DNA from: DASWOJ01 sp964242415
GTDB taxonomy: Bacteria > Pseudomonadota > Alphaproteobacteria > Acetobacterales > Acetobacteraceae
Direction of reading: 5' to 3'
Length of the DNA stretch: 12,546 nucleotides
Assembly: GCA_964242415.1 (NCBI GenBank)
Contig: CAXTAT010000059.1
Coordinates: 1-12,546 of the forward strand
A program made the position numbers and the translations under genes. The notes under the pieces are model-generated. The model was not told where the DNA came from, did not search any database, and saw only the letters and a list, made by a program, of their open reading frames with translations. The number at the start of each line of letters is the position of its first letter. Position 1 is the stretch's first letter. Positions 1 through 6,847 of the stretch are shown here, piece after piece.

Positions 1-9
1 GGGAGAGGG
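1..9. repeat. Right arm of a short hairpin repeat, cut by the window start
   Basis: GGGAGAGGG at 1-9 is identical to the right arm of the complete hairpin at 4474-4494, and is followed by GGCAGGCAGGGTCC, which resembles the flank of that copy. The matching left arm would lie outside the window. It is taken as a partial copy of the same dispersed element. Confidence 0.5.
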
Positions 10-261
10 GGCAGGCAGGGTCCTTGTGCCGTGTGCGGTCACCGACATGGCGGGCAGCCTGCGCGTTGCGCCGCTGCAGATGGATGTCATCATCCTGAGC
101 CTGACCTTATTCACATGGCACCGCCGGCGGCAATCGTCCATCGTCGCCCTGCGTTGCCGCCCAAGCCCGTTGGCGGGCTGGTCCGGGTCTTGCACAGCCT
201 CTGCGTTGCAAGGCCGGGCCTGGTGAGGCCAGTGCCGGGCTGACCAAGAGGATGCTGCCTG
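1..261. other. Non-coding leader upstream of the ABC importer operon
   Basis: No reading frame here shows a recognisable protein. The stretch begins with one arm of a hairpin repeat (GGGAGAGGG at 1-9). A 6-bp dyad, CTTGCA at 189-194 and TGCAAG at 207-212 with a 12-nt spacer, lies about 50 bases before the first ABC gene and could be an operator, but it is short. No clear sigma-70 promoter was recognised. A substrate-binding protein gene, often found next to such operons, is not present here. Confidence 0.5.
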
Positions 262-1308
262 ATGCTCCAGACCCACCTGCAGCAGTCGCCCGACGTGGGG
301 GGCGCCGCCCAGCCGCTGCTCACCGTGCGCGGGCTGACGAAGCACTTCGCCCTGCGCTCCGGCGTGCTCGGCCGACGCACCGGGGCGGTGCAGGCGGTGG
401 ACGACCTGTCATTCGAGATCCGCAAGGGCGAAACCCTCGGGCTGGTCGGCGAAAGCGGCTGCGGCAAGAGCACCACCTCCCGCCTGATCATGGCGCTGCT
501 GGAGCCGACCGCCGGCGAGCTGGTGTTCGACGGCCAGCCGATCGGCCATGGCGGACTGACGCTGAAGCAATACCGCCGCCAGGTGCAGATGGTGTTCCAG
601 GACAGCTATGCCTCGCTCAACCCACGCCTCACGGTGCAGGACAGCATCGCCTTCGCGCCCGGCGTGCACGGCCTTGGCCGGCGCGAGGCCGTCGCCCGCG
701 CCGAGCAGCTATTGGAGGCGGTTGGCCTCAACCCGGCGCAGTTCGCGCGGCGGTACCCGCACGAGTTGTCCGGCGGCCAGCGCCAGCGCATCAACATCGC
801 CCGGGCGCTGGCGCTGCACCCGCGCCTGCTGATCCTCGACGAGCCGGTCTCCGCGCTGGACAAGTCGGTCGAGGCCCAGGTGCTAAACCTGCTGCTGGAC
901 CTGAAGGAGCAGTTCGGCCTGACCTACCTGTTCATCAGCCATGACCTCAACGTCGTGCAGTATGTGTCCGACCGGGTGCTGGTGATGTACCTCGGCCGCA
1001 TCGCCGAGATCGGCCCGGTGGACGCCATCTATGAGAACGCCGCCCACCCCTATACGGTGGCGCTGCTCGACAGCCGGCCCAGCATGGACCCGGCCCGCCG
1101 CCGCACCGTGCCGCCGTTGCAGGGCGACCCGCCCAACCCCGTCAACCCGCCCTCCGGCTGCCGGTTTCGCACCCGCTGCGTCCATGCCGAGGCGGTCTGC
1201 GCCGCCACCGTCCCGCCCCTGGCCGCCGCGGGGGACCGGCATTTCGCGGCCTGCCTGATGGCCGCGCCCGGCAGCGGCCATAGCGAGGCGCCGAGGGTGG
1301 CGGCCTAG
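262..1308 (+). CDS. dppF: Dpp/Opp-type ABC importer ATPase, DppF-like
   Basis: This is one of the two cytoplasmic ATPases that power a peptide/nickel-family ABC importer. The 348-residue protein shows Walker A GESGCGKST at 63-71, Q-loop Gln113, signature LSGGQRQR at 169-176, Walker B LLILDEP at 189-195 and H-loop His227. The C-terminal oligopeptide-transporter extension (about 255-335) contains GDPPNPVNPPSGC and four cysteines (300, 306, 313, 331), a pattern associated in this family with an iron-sulfur cluster. Length is normal for DppF/OppF. The ATG at 262 was chosen because AGAGG lies 10 nt upstream and only about 20 residues precede the ABC domain. The next gene starts directly after its stop codon. 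Substrate cannot be read from an ATPase; peptides, amides or related small molecules are all possible. Confidence 0.93.
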   Translation: MLQTHLQQSPDVGGAAQPLLTVRGLTKHFALRSGVLGRRTGAVQAVDDLSFEIRKGETLGLVGESGCGKSTTSRLIMALLEPTAGELVFDGQPIGHGGLTLKQYRRQVQMVFQDSYASLNPRLTVQDSIAFAPGVHGLGRREAVARAEQLLEAVGLNPAQFARRYPHELSGGQRQRINIARALALHPRLLILDEPVSALDKSVEAQVLNLLLDLKEQFGLTYLFISHDLNVVQYVSDRVLVMYLGRIAEIGPVDAIYENAAHPYTVALLDSRPSMDPARRRTVPPLQGDPPNPVNPPSGCRFRTRCVHAEAVCAATVPPLAAAGDRHFAACLMAAPGSGHSEAPRVAA

Positions 1309-2316
1309 ATGGACCCCCTCGTCCGCGTCCGCGACCTGACGGTCCGTTTCGTGTCCAGGGACGCCACGGTTCATGCGGTGAACGGCGTCGATTTCGACCT
1401 GGCGGCGCGGGAGACGCTGTGCATCCTGGGCGAAAGCGGCTCCGGCAAGTCGGTCACCCTGCGCTCGCTCATGCGGCTGAACCCGCCGCGGCGCACCCGG
1501 ATGTCCGGCACGGTGCTGGTCGGCGGCCACGACATGGCCGCGGCCTCCGAACGCAGCCTGGCCGACATCCGCGGCAGCGTCGTCTCGATGATCCCGCAGG
1601 AGCCGATGACCGCGCTCGACCCGGTGTTCACCATCGGCGCGCAAATCCGGGAGACCATCCTGCGGCATGAGCGGATCGGCCGGGCCGACGCGGACCGCCG
1701 GGCGCTGAAGTTGCTGGAGCTGGTGCAGGTGCCCTCGGCCAAGCGGCGGCTGGCTGCCTATCCGCACGAGTTGTCCGGCGGCCTGCGGCAGCGCGCGATG
1801 ATCGCCATCGCCCTGTCGTGCCGCCCGAAGCTGCTGCTGGCCGACGAGCCGACGACGGCGCTGGACGCCACGGTGCAGATCCAGATCCTGCTGCTGCTGC
1901 GGCAGTTGCAGGCGGAGATGGGCATGGGCGTCATCTTCGTCACGCACGACCTGGGCGTTGCCGGGGAGATCGCCGACCGCGTTGCGGTGATGTATGCCGG
2001 CCGCTTCATCGAGGAGGGACCCGTCGCCGAGTTGATGCGCGGGCCGCTGCACCCGTATGCCCAGGGACTGCTCGGCGCCACCGTCCATGCCGGCGTGCGC
2101 GGCAAGCGGCTCACCACCATTCCCGGGGCGCCGCCGAACCTGGAGCGCCTGCCGCCTGGCTGTGCCTTTGCGCCGCGGTGCGCGGTGGCGCTCCCGGTCT
2201 GCACGGTGGCGATGCCTGCCGCGCGCAGCCCGGCGCCGGGCCGGGCCGCGCGGTGCGTCCATGTGCCCGACCTGGCACCGCAGCCTGATCTTCTGACCCA
2301 CCGGGACGCCGCATGA
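1309..2316 (+). CDS. dppD: Dpp/Opp-type ABC importer ATPase, DppD-like
   Basis: This is the second ATPase of the importer, expected to pair with the DppF-like protein under the two permeases. The 335 residues include Walker A GESGSGKSV at 41-49, Q-loop Gln97 (IPQEPMTALDP), signature LSGGLRQR at 155-162, Walker B LLLADEP at 175-181 and H-loop His213. The signature LSGGLRQRAMIAIAL and the phrase EPMTALDP are typical of the DppD/OppD branch. The C-terminal extension has GAPPNLERLPPGC and cysteines 285, 291, 298 and 316, again a four-Cys set. The ATG follows the upstream TAG with no gap, and the stop overlaps the permease start as ATGA, so translation is very probably coupled along the operon. 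Confidence 0.93.
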   Translation: MDPLVRVRDLTVRFVSRDATVHAVNGVDFDLAARETLCILGESGSGKSVTLRSLMRLNPPRRTRMSGTVLVGGHDMAAASERSLADIRGSVVSMIPQEPMTALDPVFTIGAQIRETILRHERIGRADADRRALKLLELVQVPSAKRRLAAYPHELSGGLRQRAMIAIALSCRPKLLLADEPTTALDATVQIQILLLLRQLQAEMGMGVIFVTHDLGVAGEIADRVAVMYAGRFIEEGPVAELMRGPLHPYAQGLLGATVHAGVRGKRLTTIPGAPPNLERLPPGCAFAPRCAVALPVCTVAMPAARSPAPGRAARCVHVPDLAPQPDLLTHRDAA

Positions 2317-3266
2317 TCCTGTACTTGCTTCGCCGCATCCTGTATGCCGTGCCGATCGCCCTGGCGGTCAGCCTGGTCTGCTTCATGCTGGTGCATATCG
2401 CGCCGGGCGACCCGATCAACGCCATCGTCCCCGCCGACGCGCCGCAGGACGTGGTTGAGCAAATCCGCCACGAGTATGGGCTGGACAAGCCGTTGCCGGT
2501 GCAGTTCGGCCTCTGGCTGATGCACGTCGGCGAGGGCGACCTTGGGCGCTCGCTCGCCACCGGCCGCTCCGTTTGGTCCGACCTTGCCCCTGCCATCGCC
2601 AACACGCTGCGGCTGGCGGTGGCGGCGTCGCTGATCGGCTTCGCCCTGGGGGTGCTGCTGGGCGGGCTTGCCGGGGCGTTCCGCGGCGGCTGGATCGACC
2701 GCGCCGCCACCACCTTCGCCGTCGCGGGGGTGTCGATCCCGCACTACTGGCTGGGCATGGTGCTGGTCATCCTGTTCAGCGTCACGCTGGGCGAGCTGCC
2801 GGCCATGGGCGCGGGACCCGGCGGCACCACCGGCTGGGCGTGGGACTGGGAGCACATCCGGTACCTGATCCTGCCCGCCGTCACCCTCAGCGTGATCCCG
2901 ATGGGCATCATCACCCGCACGATCCGCGGCATCGTGGCCGAGACGCTGGGCCAGGACTTCGTCGGCACGCTGCGCGGCAAGGGGATGCTGCCGGGCAACG
3001 TCTTCGTGCATGTCGTGAAGAATGCCGCCCCCAACGCGCTGTCGGTCATGGGCTTGCAGCTCGGTTACCTGATGGGCGGCTCCATCCTGGTCGAGACGGT
3101 GTTCAGTTGGCCCGGGACCGGGCTGCTGCTGAACAGCGCCATCTTCCAGCGCGACATCCCGGTGCTGCAGGGTACCATACTGGTGCTCGCGCTGTTCTTC
3201 GTCGGCCTCAACCTGCTGGTGGATGTGGTGCAGACCGCCCTCGACCCGAGGATCAAGCGCGCATGA
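2313..3266 (+). CDS. dppB: Dpp/Opp-type ABC importer permease, DppB-like
   Basis: This is an inner-membrane permease subunit forming half of the translocation channel. The 317-residue protein starts with a hydrophobic segment (about 9-29) followed by the APGDP motif (30-34), characteristic of DppB. A periplasmic stretch with HEYGLDKPLPVQF (53-65) comes next, then further membrane segments near 99-122, 134-157, 184-206, 243-265 and 287-308. The EAA-type ATPase-coupling loop is at about 210-240 (ETLGQDFVGTLRGKG to KNAAPN). The C-terminal LDPRIKRA is standard for the family. Start and stop both overlap the neighbours as ATGA, placing it firmly in the four-gene operon. The substrate is unknown. 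Confidence 0.93.
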   Translation: MILYLLRRILYAVPIALAVSLVCFMLVHIAPGDPINAIVPADAPQDVVEQIRHEYGLDKPLPVQFGLWLMHVGEGDLGRSLATGRSVWSDLAPAIANTLRLAVAASLIGFALGVLLGGLAGAFRGGWIDRAATTFAVAGVSIPHYWLGMVLVILFSVTLGELPAMGAGPGGTTGWAWDWEHIRYLILPAVTLSVIPMGIITRTIRGIVAETLGQDFVGTLRGKGMLPGNVFVHVVKNAAPNALSVMGLQLGYLMGGSILVETVFSWPGTGLLLNSAIFQRDIPVLQGTILVLALFFVGLNLLVDVVQTALDPRIKRA

Positions 3267-4171
3267 GCGAAGTGCTGCCCCGCGACATCGCCGCCGCCGA
3301 GCTGTCCGTCCCGGCGCCGGCCGCTCCCCGCCGCCGCGGCTACTGGGGCGGCGTCGGCAAGCGGCTGTCGCGCGACCCGGTGACGCTGGCCTGCGCCGGG
3401 GTCCTGCTGCTGATGTTGACGGTGATCGTGCTGGCGCCGCTGGTTGCGCCGTACGATCCCTACCAGGCCAGCATGCTGCGCCGGCTGAAGCCGCCGGGCA
3501 CCATGGGCCACCCCCTGGGCACGGACGAGCTGGGGCGCGACATGCTCTCGCGGCTGATCTACGGCGGGCGGCTGTCGTGGCTGATGGGCATCTCCCCGGT
3601 GCTGATCTCGTTGGGGATCGGCGGCGTGCTGGGCGTGGTGGCGGGGTTTGCCGGCGGCTGGGTGAACATGGCGATCATGCGGACGACCGACGTGTTCTAT
3701 GCGTTCCCCTCCGTCCTGCTGGCGGTGGCGATCAGCGGGGCGCTAGGGGCCGGTATCTACAATGCGATCCTGTCGCTGTCGCTTGTGTTCATCCCGCAGA
3801 TCATCCGCGTGGCCGAGACGGTCACCACGGGGGTACGCGGCCTGGATTACGTCGAGTCCGCGCGGGCCAGCGGCGCCGGGGCGATGGTGATCGTGCGGGT
3901 GCACGTGCTGCCCAACGTGCTTGGGCCGATCTTCGTCTATGCCACCAGCCTGATCAGCGTGTCGATGATCCTGGCGGCGGGGTTGTCGTTCCTGGGCCTG
4001 GGCACGCGGCCGCCCGAGGCCGAGTGGGGGCTGATGCTGAACACGCTGCGGGCGGCGATCTACTCGCAGCCGGTGCTGGCGATGCTGCCGGGCTTGTGCA
4101 TCTTTGCGACGTCGATTTGCTTCAACATGGCGAGCGACGGCCTGCGCTCGGCGATGGATGTCCGCGGGTGA
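3263..4171 (+). CDS. dppC: Dpp/Opp-type ABC importer permease, DppC-like
   Basis: This is the second permease subunit, partner of the DppB-like protein. From the ATG at 3263, which overlaps the upstream stop as ATGA, the protein has 302 residues. An N-terminal cytoplasmic tail is followed by a membrane segment at about 42-63, then the family motif HPLGTDELGRDMLSRLIYGGR (83-103). The EAA coupling loop is at about 198-218 (ESARASGAGAMVIVRVHVLPN), and LSFLGLGTRPPEAEWG lies at 241-256. All are DppC hallmarks. The same frame stays open upstream to 2573, but that part lies inside dppB and lacks homology, so the shorter start is preferred. This is the last gene of the operon; no strong terminator was seen after it. 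Confidence 0.93.
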   Translation: MSEVLPRDIAAAELSVPAPAAPRRRGYWGGVGKRLSRDPVTLACAGVLLLMLTVIVLAPLVAPYDPYQASMLRRLKPPGTMGHPLGTDELGRDMLSRLIYGGRLSWLMGISPVLISLGIGGVLGVVAGFAGGWVNMAIMRTTDVFYAFPSVLLAVAISGALGAGIYNAILSLSLVFIPQIIRVAETVTTGVRGLDYVESARASGAGAMVIVRVHVLPNVLGPIFVYATSLISVSMILAAGLSFLGLGTRPPEAEWGLMLNTLRAAIYSQPVLAMLPGLCIFATSICFNMASDGLRSAMDVRG

Positions 4172-4204
4172 CGGCCGGGGCGCCGATGGTTTGAGGGGCG
4201 GAGG

Positions 4205-4414
4205 CTACGGCAGCCCTTCAAAGGGATTGTGCGCTGCGGTGCCGAGGGGCAGGAAATGCCGCAGGTTCCTTGTGAGGACGACATGGCCGCGGGCCTGCGC
4301 GGTCGCTGCGATCAGCAGGTCGGCGAACCCGGGCGTATGCCCGCGCCCGCGCGCAACGTCTGACAAGCGCCCGGCTCGGCGGGCTGTCTCGATGTCCACT
4401 GGCAGGATGCGGGT
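4205..4414 (-). pseudogene. C-terminal remnant of a VapC/PIN-domain toxin
   Basis: Read on the minus strand, this frame gives RILPVDIETARRAG, then GFADLLIAATA and HVVLTRNLRHFLPLG, then NPFEGLP. These are the middle and end of a FitB/VapC-type PIN ribonuclease. Complete VapC proteins are about 130-140 residues; only about 68 remain. The N-terminal half with the first catalytic Asp and the conserved Glu is missing: upstream of about 4415 the frame runs into Pro/Arg-rich translation of a hairpin repeat with no homology. The retained Asp of GFADLL corresponds to a later acidic site. No VapB antitoxin gene is adjacent. A GTG at 4397-4399 could start a 64-residue peptide, but this could not form an active PIN site. 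It looks like decayed debris from a toxin-antitoxin pair. Confidence 0.72.
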
Positions 4415-4587
4415 AGGAGGGAGGTGCGAACCCCGGACGGGCGGATTAGGTCTATGCGGCCCCCTCAGCCCGGCCCTCTCCCGGAGGGAGAGGGAGCGGA
4501 CCGAGCTTTTACGTTGCAGGCGGTCCCAGGATATCGTGCCCGCCCGTCGCCGCCAGACGGTTGCACGGCCTGCGCCAGCGACTGCGA
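4415..4587. other. Non-coding scar between the vapC remnant and azoR
   Basis: No gene is recognised. The stretch contains the complete hairpin repeat at 4474-4494 and ends at the azoreductase stop codon. The homology break of the vapC remnant falls at its left edge, so an insertion or deletion involving the repeat may have created this junction. Confidence 0.5.
4474..4494. repeat. Perfect 9-bp hairpin of a dispersed intergenic repeat
   Basis: CCCTCTCCC at 4474-4482, loop GGA, then GGGAGAGGG at 4486-4494 form a perfect inverted repeat. The flanks (CCCCTCAGCCCGG before, AGCGGACCGAGC after) resemble the common high-GC intergenic element whose translation reads LSPALSRRERE. Partial copies appear at both ends of the window. 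It sits downstream of azoR and might help terminate its transcript, but there is no T-run on that strand; on the plus strand TTTT follows 12 nt later. Confidence 0.7.
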
Positions 4588-5202
4588 TCAGGCTGCGGCG
4601 GCCGACAGGTCCTGGTCGTATTGGCCGGCGAACTCGTCCAACGTCTTCTTGCCCTGATCGATCGCCAGCGACTGCCCGGCCAGTACCACGGTCACGTCCG
4701 TGATGCCGATGAAGCCGAGGATTTGCCGCAGGTAGCTTCCAGCGACATTGTACGTCTCGGCCGGCGAGCCCGGACCATAGGCGCCGCCGGAGACCAGGAT
4801 GATCGTCGCCTTCTTGCCGGTCAGCAGCCCCTTGTAGTCGGCGGTGAACGTCACGCCCGCCCGGACCACGTGGTCGATGTAGGCCTTCAGCACCGCCGGG
4901 ATGGAGAAGTTGTACATCGGCGTGCCGATGACGATGTGATCGGCGGCCTTCAGCTCCGCGGTCAGGTCGTTGGACACCTTGATGGCCGCCGCCATCTCCG
5001 GCGAGTGCTGCTCGGCTGGGGTGAACGCGCCGCCGATCCAGGGCAGGTCAACGTAGGGCAGGTGCGTCTTCATCAGGTCTCGGACGACGACGGGGCCGCC
5101 GGGGTGGTCGGCCCGCCACTTTTCGGCAAACTGCGCGACCAGCTTGCGCGAGGCGGAGTACTCGAAGCGAGGGCTGACTTCGATGGCTAGAAGAGAGGTC
5201 AT
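4588..5202 (-). CDS. azoR: FMN-dependent NADH-azoreductase / quinone reductase
   Basis: This is a flavodoxin-fold cytosolic enzyme that uses NADH through FMN to reduce quinones and azo compounds by two electrons, usually in defence against electrophilic quinone stress. The 204-residue protein matches AzoR in length and motifs: N-terminal phosphate-binding EVSPRFEYSASRKL (8-21), FMN-binding GTPMYNFSIPAVLKAYIDHV (93-112) and SGGAYGPGSPAE (138-149) followed by YLRQILGFIG. The ATG at 5202 is preferred over a longer in-frame extension to 5346, because GGAAGG lies about 8 nt upstream and homology begins right at MTSLLAIEVSPRF. It lies downstream of a LysR gene on the same strand, with a palindrome in the gap, so control by that regulator is plausible. 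The natural substrate is unknown. Confidence 0.93.
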   Translation of the reverse strand: MTSLLAIEVSPRFEYSASRKLVAQFAEKWRADHPGGPVVVRDLMKTHLPYVDLPWIGGAFTPAEQHSPEMAAAIKVSNDLTAELKAADHIVIGTPMYNFSIPAVLKAYIDHVVRAGVTFTADYKGLLTGKKATIILVSGGAYGPGSPAETYNVAGSYLRQILGFIGITDVTVVLAGQSLAIDQGKKTLDEFAGQYDQDLSAAAA

Positions 5203-5492
5203 GGCTTTGCCTTCCGGCTGAGGTGTTGGGATTGCGGCGCCAGTGGCACCGAATGGCTGCTTGGCGATGTCCTGACGTTCACCCTGCTGGCGCGTAGGCC
5301 TGCATCGATGCTGCCGCTGCTGTGGCTTCATGGTTTGGCAGAGCAATACTTCGGCATGGGCAGGCTCGCTTGAAGCCTATATTTCTGGATGCTTTCCATC
5401 GGTATAGCCGATGGCTTCGGCGAGTTGCCGCCTGCCCCGCCACTGCGTGCGTCTGGCGTCCGCGGCTGGCGGCGGCAGCGGCCCGTCCGGGA
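5203..5492. other. Intergenic region between lysR-type gene and azoR
   Basis: This 290-nt stretch holds the azoR leader on the minus strand. No protein-like frame was recognised. It includes the 19-bp palindrome at 5396-5414. A weak minus-strand TATAGG (plus positions 5376-5381) just downstream of the palindrome could be a -10 element, although no good -35 was seen. Confidence 0.5.
5396..5414. promoter_or_regulatory. Candidate LysR-type binding site (palindrome with T-N11-A)
   Basis: CCATCGGTATAGCCGATGG is a perfect 7-bp inverted repeat around a 5-nt AT-rich centre. T at 5399 and A at 5411 are separated by exactly 11 bases inside the dyad, the T-N11-A signature of LysR-family boxes. It lies 194-212 nt upstream of azoR, just downstream of the lysR-type coding region. 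The function is inferred; no T-run follows, so a simple terminator is less likely. Confidence 0.55.
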
Positions 5493-6413
5493 TCATGCCG
5501 CCTTGGGCCGCGACAGCTTGCGTCCGGGTGCCCTGAGCCGCTCGATCAGCCAGCGGCCGGCTGGCCCGGGCGGCGCAGCCGTGCGGTAGATGGCGGTCAT
5601 GGGCAGCGTCAGCACGCCGGCGGGGGCATCCTCGATCTGCAGCGCGACGAGCCGGCCCCGGGCCAGGTCCTCCGCCACGGTGTGCCGCGGCATGCCGCCC
5701 CAGCCGAGGCCGTTGAGCAGGAAGGCGCGCTTGGCGAACAGGTCGGCCAGCCGCCAGTTCAGCGGCGACAGCACGCCGAACTCGCGCCCGGCCGACAGCT
5801 CGGACCGGTCGGTGAGGACGAGCTGCATGTGCCGGGCCAGCTCCGCCCGCGGGATCGGCGCCGCGGCCGCCGCCAGCGGGTGGTCCCGTGCGGCGACCAT
5901 GACCAACTCGACGGCCATCAGGCGCTCGCTGGCGAGGGCGGGCTGCAGCAGGGGAAGCGGCCCGACGATGCCCAGGCTGCACCGGCCGTCGAGGACCGGC
6001 TGGTAGGCCGCCCCGAGGGCCTCGACATACAGCCGCAGCGCCGTTGCGGGGAACAGGCGCTGGAAGTCCTTGGCCGCCTCGGTGAGGGCCGTCATCGGGA
6101 AGAGCACGTCGATGACCACCGCCAGCTCCGGCTCCAGGCCGCCGGCCATGCCGCGGGCGCGGGCCTTCAGGGCGTCCACGCCGCACAGGACGTTGCGCGC
6201 GTCGGCCAGCAGCACGGTGCCGGCGGCGGTCAGCCTTGGGGTGCGGCCGGTGCGGTCGAACAGGGCGACGCCGATCTGCTGCTCGAGGCTGCTGACAGCC
6301 TGGCTGACGACCGACTGCGCCCGCCGCAGCCGGCGCGACGCGGCCGAGAAGCTGCCCTCGTCCACCGCCGTGACGAAGGTCCGCAACTGGTCAAGGGAAA
6401 CACCGTCCAGCAT
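5493..6413 (-). CDS. LysR-family transcriptional regulator
   Basis: This is a 306-residue DNA-binding regulator. The winged helix-turn-helix covers about residues 7-66: LDQLRTFVTAVDEGSFSAAS, then RAQSVVSQAVSSLEQQIG and LFDRTGRTPRLTAAG, which is classic LysR. The remainder (about 90-300) fits the periplasmic-binding-protein-like effector domain. The ATG at 6413 gives the usual short N-terminus before the HTH, with AGGA about 9 nt upstream. It points away from hyuA and lies directly upstream of azoR on the same strand. Two targets are therefore reasonable, azoR (palindrome at 5396-5414) and/or the divergent hyu genes. The effector cannot be deduced from sequence. Confidence 0.93.
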   Translation of the reverse strand: MLDGVSLDQLRTFVTAVDEGSFSAASRRLRRAQSVVSQAVSSLEQQIGVALFDRTGRTPRLTAAGTVLLADARNVLCGVDALKARARGMAGGLEPELAVVIDVLFPMTALTEAAKDFQRLFPATALRLYVEALGAAYQPVLDGRCSLGIVGPLPLLQPALASERLMAVELVMVAARDHPLAAAAAPIPRAELARHMQLVLTDRSELSAGREFGVLSPLNWRLADLFAKRAFLLNGLGWGGMPRHTVAEDLARGRLVALQIEDAPAGVLTLPMTAIYRTAAPPGPAGRWLIERLRAPGRKLSRPKAA

Positions 6414-6847
6414 CGGCTGCAGTCCTATCGTTCGGGCAGATGGGTTGTGTCACCCTGCTGCGGCTGGGGCGAGGGATAAGACGGTCTCCAGCCGCCGCCA
6501 TGCATTCTGCGATGATCCCCGGGCTGCACCGGGGCATGATAGTTGCTTGTGAACGTAGTTGCGTGTGGACCCCGGGCAGCACGTCCTGGATCGGCGCCGC
6601 TCAGATGGAAGGGAACCCCGGGTTGAACGCCATTGGACACATGGGAGGCGCGGCGCGGTGGACCCTCCTGCAAGCCCGTCCCAACCTGCCGGGCGTCTTG
6701 GCAGGGAAGAACAGGAGGTTCGCCGGGCGCTGGCCTAGCCTCGACGCGGATGTGCCGAGTTGGGATGGGGGATGCGCCTTGCGCCAGTCGATCCCGGCCA
6801 ACGGCATCGGCAGGCGCCTGGCCCGCGCCTGGATCGCCGCCTGACCC
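6414..6847. other. Divergent intergenic region between lysR-type gene and hyuA
   Basis: These 434 nt must contain start signals for the LysR gene (minus) and hyuA (plus). Visible features are a CCCCGG/CCGGGG dyad with a 6-nt loop at 6517-6534, two direct copies of TAGTTGC (6540-6546 and 6556-6562) and three copies of CCCCGGG (6517, 6570, 6616). A plus-strand frame is open from 6440 to a TGA at 6842-6844, but its codon bias is weaker than the neighbouring genes and it resembles no family I know. No convincing -35/-10 pair was found. Confidence 0.45.
6517..6534. promoter_or_regulatory. Inverted repeat CCCCGG-N6-CCGGGG in the divergent region
   Basis: CCCCGG (6517-6522), GCTGCA, CCGGGG (6529-6534) is a perfect 6-bp dyad about 105 nt upstream of the LysR start and 315 nt upstream of hyuA. 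It may be an operator or a small hairpin. In DNA this GC-rich such a dyad can arise by chance. Confidence 0.25.

Noticed and set aside
883..3011. Long minus-strand frames (472 and 417 codons) opposite the ABC operon
   Set aside because: They lie entirely under well-supported ABC genes and read as Arg/Asp/Gln-rich shadow sequence.
2573..3262. Upstream extension of the DppC-like frame to give a 532-residue protein
   Set aside because: The extra 230 residues lie inside dppB in another frame and have no permease character; the ATGA start at 3263 gives normal family length.
5203..5346. 48-residue N-terminal extension of the azoreductase
   Set aside because: The extension has no homology and a good GGAAGG site precedes the internal ATG at 5202, where family similarity begins.
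5377..6186. 269-codon minus-strand frame overlapping the LysR gene
   Set aside because: Alternative frame of the same strand, Arg/Gly/Pro-rich, without motifs; the LysR frame is clear.
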